From positions 1 through 49,618 of the forward strand of contig WRLA01000015.1 in assembly GCA_009777825.1 (NCBI GenBank): DNA of 49,618 nt, given 5' to 3'. The translations under genes were made by a program, and so were the position numbers. Numbering within the stretch: position 1 is the first letter of the stretch; each line of letters begins with the position of its first letter. Of the stretch, positions 47,801 through 49,618 are shown in pieces. Under the pieces are notes generated by a model, which searched no databases, was not told the DNA's origin, and was given only the letters and a program-made list of their open reading frames with translations. Source of the DNA: Bacteroidales bacterium. Lineage in GTDB: Bacteria > Bacteroidota > Bacteroidia > Bacteroidales > WRLA01.

Positions 47801-49618
47801 AACCCGAATATTGCTACGAATTTGTCGAGTGGCAGGAGGATGGCGTTTTCGTTTCCAATGATAATCCTTACACATTCCAAGTCTTCGGACATCACACCTT
47901 GACGGCGATTTTCGAACCGATGCCATTCACTATCAATGTCTCAGCCAATCCGACCGGAACGGTAACAACCGACAACGGCACCGGCATCTACCTCTGTTAC
48001 GAAACTGCCACCGTAACTGCCGAACCCGACTATTGCTACGAATTTGTCAACTGGACGGAAAACGACGTGGTGGTCTCAACCAATGCCTCCTACTCTTTCA
48101 CCGTACTAAATGACCGTAATTTAATTGCGAATTTCAAGTTGCAACAGTTCAACGTCATCCTCAATGTTGACCCGATAGGAAAAGGCACGGTTGACCAAAG
48201 CGGTAGCGGCGTTTATGACTGTTTTGAAGACGTGTATGTGTGGGCGTATCCCGATCCCGAAGGGTGTTACGAATTTGTGGGATGGTGGGAAAACGGTGTT
48301 TTCGTTTCCGATGACAATCCTTATATAATATTGGCGATAGATGACCATCACACTTTGACGGCGCACTTCGAGCCTAAAGAATTTACAATCACCGTGTCAG
48401 CGAATCCTCCATTTGGCGGAACAGCATCCATAACTACCCCCGGACCTTACCTTTGCGAAGAGTTCGTTACGGTTGAGGCAATTCCCAACGAGTGTTACCA
48501 ATTTGTCAACTGGACGGAAAATGGTATTGTGGTCTCTACCAATCCGTTATACACTTTTATCGTACTGAATGACTGTACTTTAATTGCGAATTTTGAGATT
48601 ATGACTCATCATGTCGTCCTGCTTGCCGATCCACAGGGGAGCGGTACAGTCCACCAAATCAACAATGACGGCGTCTATGATTGTGGCGATAAAGTGTCTA
48701 TATGGGCAGACCCCGACGATTGCTACGAATTTGAGGGATGGTATGAAAACGGCGTTTTGGTCACAACGGACAATCAGTATTCGTTTTTTATCTATGAAAA
48801 TCATATTTTGACGGCGCACTTCGTCCTCAAAACCGTAACAATCACCGTTTTAGCGGATCCGCCAAATGGCGGCACAGTAACCGGCGACGGCACCTACACC
48901 TGCAACGACCCCGTCACCGTAACCGCCGTCGCCGCCGACTGTTACACTTTCATCAACTGGACGGTGAACGGCGAGGTGGTCTTTGCCAATCCCTACACCT
49001 TTACCGTTAGAGAATCACTTACTTTAATTGCGCATTTTGAGATTAAGACTTTCAACATTTTCGTCTCCGCCACTCCGATAAACGGCGGCACGGCGTACCA
49101 AAGCGGCGACGGCGTCTATGACTGTGGCGATGAAGTACAAATATGGGCAATTCCCGACGACTGCTACGAATTTGTCGAATGGACAGACAACGGCGTCTGG
49201 TACTCCAACGATATGTCTTTCACGATTGACGTATTTGAAAATCACAACTTTGTGGCACACTTTGCACTGAAAGCGCTTGATATCATCGTCTTGGCAAATC
49301 CGCCATTTGGCGGCGCGGTCTTCGGCGGCGGAACTTATTACTGCTACGACAATGTTACGCTCACCGCCATCCCCGACTCATGTTTCAAATTTGTCAGTTG
49401 GACGAAAGACGGCGAGATTGTCTCCCTCACTCCTTCTTTCGTCGTTACCGTAATAGAACCGGGCATTTATATTGCAAATTTCGAGATTATCTACTACGCC
49501 GTCATCGCCATTTCCAGTCCGTCGCAAGGCGGCGACATTATCGGCAACGGCGACGGAATCCATGAATGCGGCGAGGAATTATCCCTCTACGCAGACCCCG
49601 CCGAATGCTACGAATTTG
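41848..49618 (+). CDS. Giant secreted repeat protein, 5' part (runs off the window)
   Basis: The frame from ATG 41848 is open to the last base, giving 2,590 codons without a stop. A signal peptide (MKKLSTLLAALSLCTSAIA) starts it. Residues ~22-230 are an unrecognised strand-rich domain. About nine ~45-50-residue modules of the type ICxGExYxxxGF...GCDSxxxLxLxV follow, seven between 42741 and 44430 and two at 45637-45910. A lectin/MAM-like domain lies at ~44701-45290 (LFREDFGGNDP, LVLDDIEIHLC), then an Ig-like segment. From 45913 to the end there are 17 divergent InlB B-type repeats of ~70-75 residues (NPPxGGTVxGxGxY, CYxFVxWTxDG, TLIANFE). It is a surface adhesin-like protein; a C-terminal sorting domain would be expected beyond the window. 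Confidence 0.9.
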   Translation, partial: MKKLSTLLAALSLCTSAIAVCPDFTNLYSPYVTAYTGYTYIGGPFAVEGVVPGRHTLITAPGTDPNTGGALSLLPAGETQVIKLGNEQIYAEAEALSYKFTVDVNNAMLLIKFAVVLEDPGHQHIIQPRFVLRVTDADGELVEACADYDVSAGAGIPGFQTYQPNVGVAIRWRDWTNVGIDLLKYVGQEVQVQFITYDCGAGGHFGYAYFTASCMSNQLQLDECLGETFTLAAPEDFESYLWSDGSTGNTATFNTGDVNNTDIYCTITAATGCQFTLYAYVSNNPGGIQTGDFTDTICEGETYTQHGFNLPPQPPGQFFYQIVIINPAACDDDLVINLYLTVVKRYNHITAAICHGENYTDNGFNIIEPPPGVWRDTLLTGNIPPDCDTYNILELTVSVSFSMPDIIEGEASPCTDELFTYSFLGSETLTWFQWLLPDNAVAVGSIYKPQITLYFTDDTPCELILQGANGCGSGSTTLPIFPRPSYHIQLNKQVCLGEEFNQYNFNLGVQNELGYFVYEKHLTSALDCDSIVILALNVLPTPAVRIEPIDPALCTAGEEITLWALLDDMDYPETQICPGNYPYTYIYDCCLTYLWNTGSTEGFITVSPAVTTTYTVTITSKIDCSSSETGCAASASQTVVVDVNEPITLNETICQGETYTAYDIIATTSGTYTTTIQTDNCDIPVTLNLTVVEPAEFLITGDICAGEPFQQYGFDFTLYQEGLFIDTLLFISAAGCDSLVIFNINVLPEKTTIVNDDVCQYATYTGNGFTLPEQNFSGLQTYTKVVPTYQGCDSTVILKLLVHPVYVNMISDEDTIGNYYDKFGFDLGLLTTAGIITETLYLQTPQGCDSTVILNLKVIDREVAVIPLALQYIACPGADVLLEIEPIADVDFYWYDTDVGGTPLNVIPSTSYTVTNVSPPQTFWVEPRVGDIVYDRVPITIFLSESCGSTPVDCAVNGTLLFREDFGGNDPADPDRSTTPLPPGTTDYIFQPSGTVNDGYYGIMKSGNLNGNWHQYYDHTYPDDPTIGYYMLVNADYSPGLFYTMQIDDLCDGSELYFSTWIGNLMKVAPGYSDPDLRFILQDAATLDVLAEYVTGYIPKTLLAPTWQQYGFSFQTISSSVILSIYNRAPGGNGNDLVLDDIEIHLCTPPVTISSMETAVCEGIPITLEGTYTDDGTFGNPLTYRWEYSPTGDDPWTTLITATGTSPLTATYTIPAMTATDEGYYHLLIGNATSIDQPNCRATSEPVELTMTPADITPLDDAICQGETYNFYGNLLTEAGEYTEIFQNTAGCDSIILLTLTVNPTYIIPISDIICIDETYDFYGQLLTDPGEYSHPFLTDAGCDSIILLTLTTNYHDITLSPNPPDGGTVSGDGNYACGTTIIVSATPNDPCYTFLNWTEGDVIVSYDADYEFTVTEDRDLVANFKWDDYEIILEVNPPGAGTVTGEGIYPCLYFLLVEATPDPCYTFVSWTDENGIVVHPDSAYSFVVTGDRTLTANFEPKLFNIITLSEPPEGGTTSGGGTGIPCGYITLTADPEDGYEFVNWTYEDESIASTDNPYTFFVDKDLVLTANFKLKEYSVILYTNPPLDCVTLDGAGIYTHGDAVTVTATPDSDCDCYEFLHWTNEYEFPVSSDPSYTFSITKPTILVATFILKTFNIVTQSDPPDGGNTYGADGYTCGEVTIIAEPIDCYEFVGWEDDDGTIVSNDLSYTFYADRDHLFTAHFALMTFTVDVSANPPNGGTVSVDNGGIFTCYDLATVTAEENECYDFVNWTKDGVIVSNNPEYKFTVIENTTLIANFKIKTFNIIVAADPLSGGTVYQSGDGAYDCDDDVLVWTIPNDNGCYEFIGWYEDGILVWPNLVYPFTVDGDRILVATYELIQFTITVSANPTDGGDVFGGGTYTCDENATVEAEPNECFDFIGWTKDGVWVSPNLSYTFTVTGNHTLIANFERKTYHIILYADPSNAGYVYGAGDYLCESDATVSAEPEYCYEFVEWQEDGVFVSNDNPYTFQVFGHHTLTAIFEPMPFTINVSANPTGTVTTDNGTGIYLCYETATVTAEPDYCYEFVNWTENDVVVSTNASYSFTVLNDRNLIANFKLQQFNVILNVDPIGKGTVDQSGSGVYDCFEDVYVWAYPDPEGCYEFVGWWENGVFVSDDNPYIILAIDDHHTLTAHFEPKEFTITVSANPPFGGTASITTPGPYLCEEFVTVEAIPNECYQFVNWTENGIVVSTNPLYTFIVLNDCTLIANFEIMTHHVVLLADPQGSGTVHQINNDGVYDCGDKVSIWADPDDCYEFEGWYENGVLVTTDNQYSFFIYENHILTAHFVLKTVTITVLADPPNGGTVTGDGTYTCNDPVTVTAVAADCYTFINWTVNGEVVFANPYTFTVRESLTLIAHFEIKTFNIFVSATPINGGTAYQSGDGVYDCGDEVQIWAIPDDCYEFVEWTDNGVWYSNDMSFTIDVFENHNFVAHFALKALDIIVLANPPFGGAVFGGGTYYCYDNVTLTAIPDSCFKFVSWTKDGEIVSLTPSFVVTVIEPGIYIANFEIIYYAVIAISSPSQGGDIIGNGDGIHECGEELSLYADPAECYEF
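45913..49618 (+). repeat. InlB B-like repeat array in the giant gene
   Basis: Seventeen units of about 215-230 bp, the last cut by the window end. From 48151 on, two alternating unit types are visible: one with YQSGDGVYDCGD and IWA (units at 48151, 48610 and 49054, spaced 459 and 444 bases) and one with GGTVTGDGTYTC and NWT. This indicates amplification as two-unit blocks. Confidence 0.85.

Overview
The window looks like chromosomal DNA from an uncultured Bacteroidota, most likely order Bacteroidales. The evidence is the many promoter boxes of the form TAnnTTTG (usually TATCTTTG or TACCTTTG) close upstream of genes, families such as DUF4249, DUF6263, DUF4919 and the FISUMP domain, a CNT nucleoside transporter, and cell-surface proteins made of InlB-like repeats. 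No rRNA, tRNA, CRISPR array, transposase or reverse transcriptase gene was seen.

Layout. 1-7,640 is mostly core metabolism and transport: SufE, a MalY/PatB-type C-S lyase, an EamA exporter, an RNase H with a viroplasmin-type N-terminus, a ClC channel with CBS domains, a DUF4249 lipoprotein and DUF805. 7,645-10,217 holds a thioredoxin-like protein, a DUF6263 protein, an unusual membrane-anchored protein with a cysteine-rich tail, and a divergent XRE regulator. 10,214-13,677 holds the TIGR03915/TIGR03916 DNA-metabolism pair and lpdA. 13,917-25,916 is a conspicuously AT-rich accessory island. It carries a metallophosphoesterase fused to an eIF2B/MtnA-like domain, a DUF4160/DUF2442 pair, a 1273-aa protein joining phosphoribosyltransferase-like modules to a C-terminal histidine-kinase ATPase, a receiver-domain protein, a small membrane protein, Fic, DUF4919 and RhuM. 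25,913-33,326 returns to core genes (rfbC, lytic transglycosylase, thyA, CNT transporter, bifunctional nuclease, rpiB, methyltransferase) mixed with two toxin-antitoxin-type pairs. 33,403-41,012 holds three tandem paralogues, each a seven-repeat putative beta-propeller followed by a C-terminal FISUMP domain. 41,848 to the end is one open reading frame of more than 2,590 codons, running off the window, for a giant secreted repeat protein.

The best candidate for an undescribed system is 13,917-22,838. Genes B (phosphoribosyltransferase/sensor-kinase-like), C (receiver) and D (membrane protein) are tightly packed and look like a two-component signalling unit with nucleotide chemistry in the sensor. 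Gene A (phosphoesterase/eIF2B-like) lies next door under its own promoter, so its membership is inferred. Remnants of RhuM-like and possibly Fic-like genes sit between A and the rest, while intact Fic and RhuM genes lie at the other end, which suggests a rearranged accessory block.

A second theme is repeats. Small inverted-repeat families (CGTCATTGCG..., GTCTGAAC..., ACGCAAAGG..., short CGCACAT-type tandem runs and several perfect palindromes) occur in ordered mosaics. They abut or overlap stop codons, and they are read through in frame between the start codon and the signal peptide of the FISUMP genes. The 835 bases before the giant gene are almost entirely such elements.
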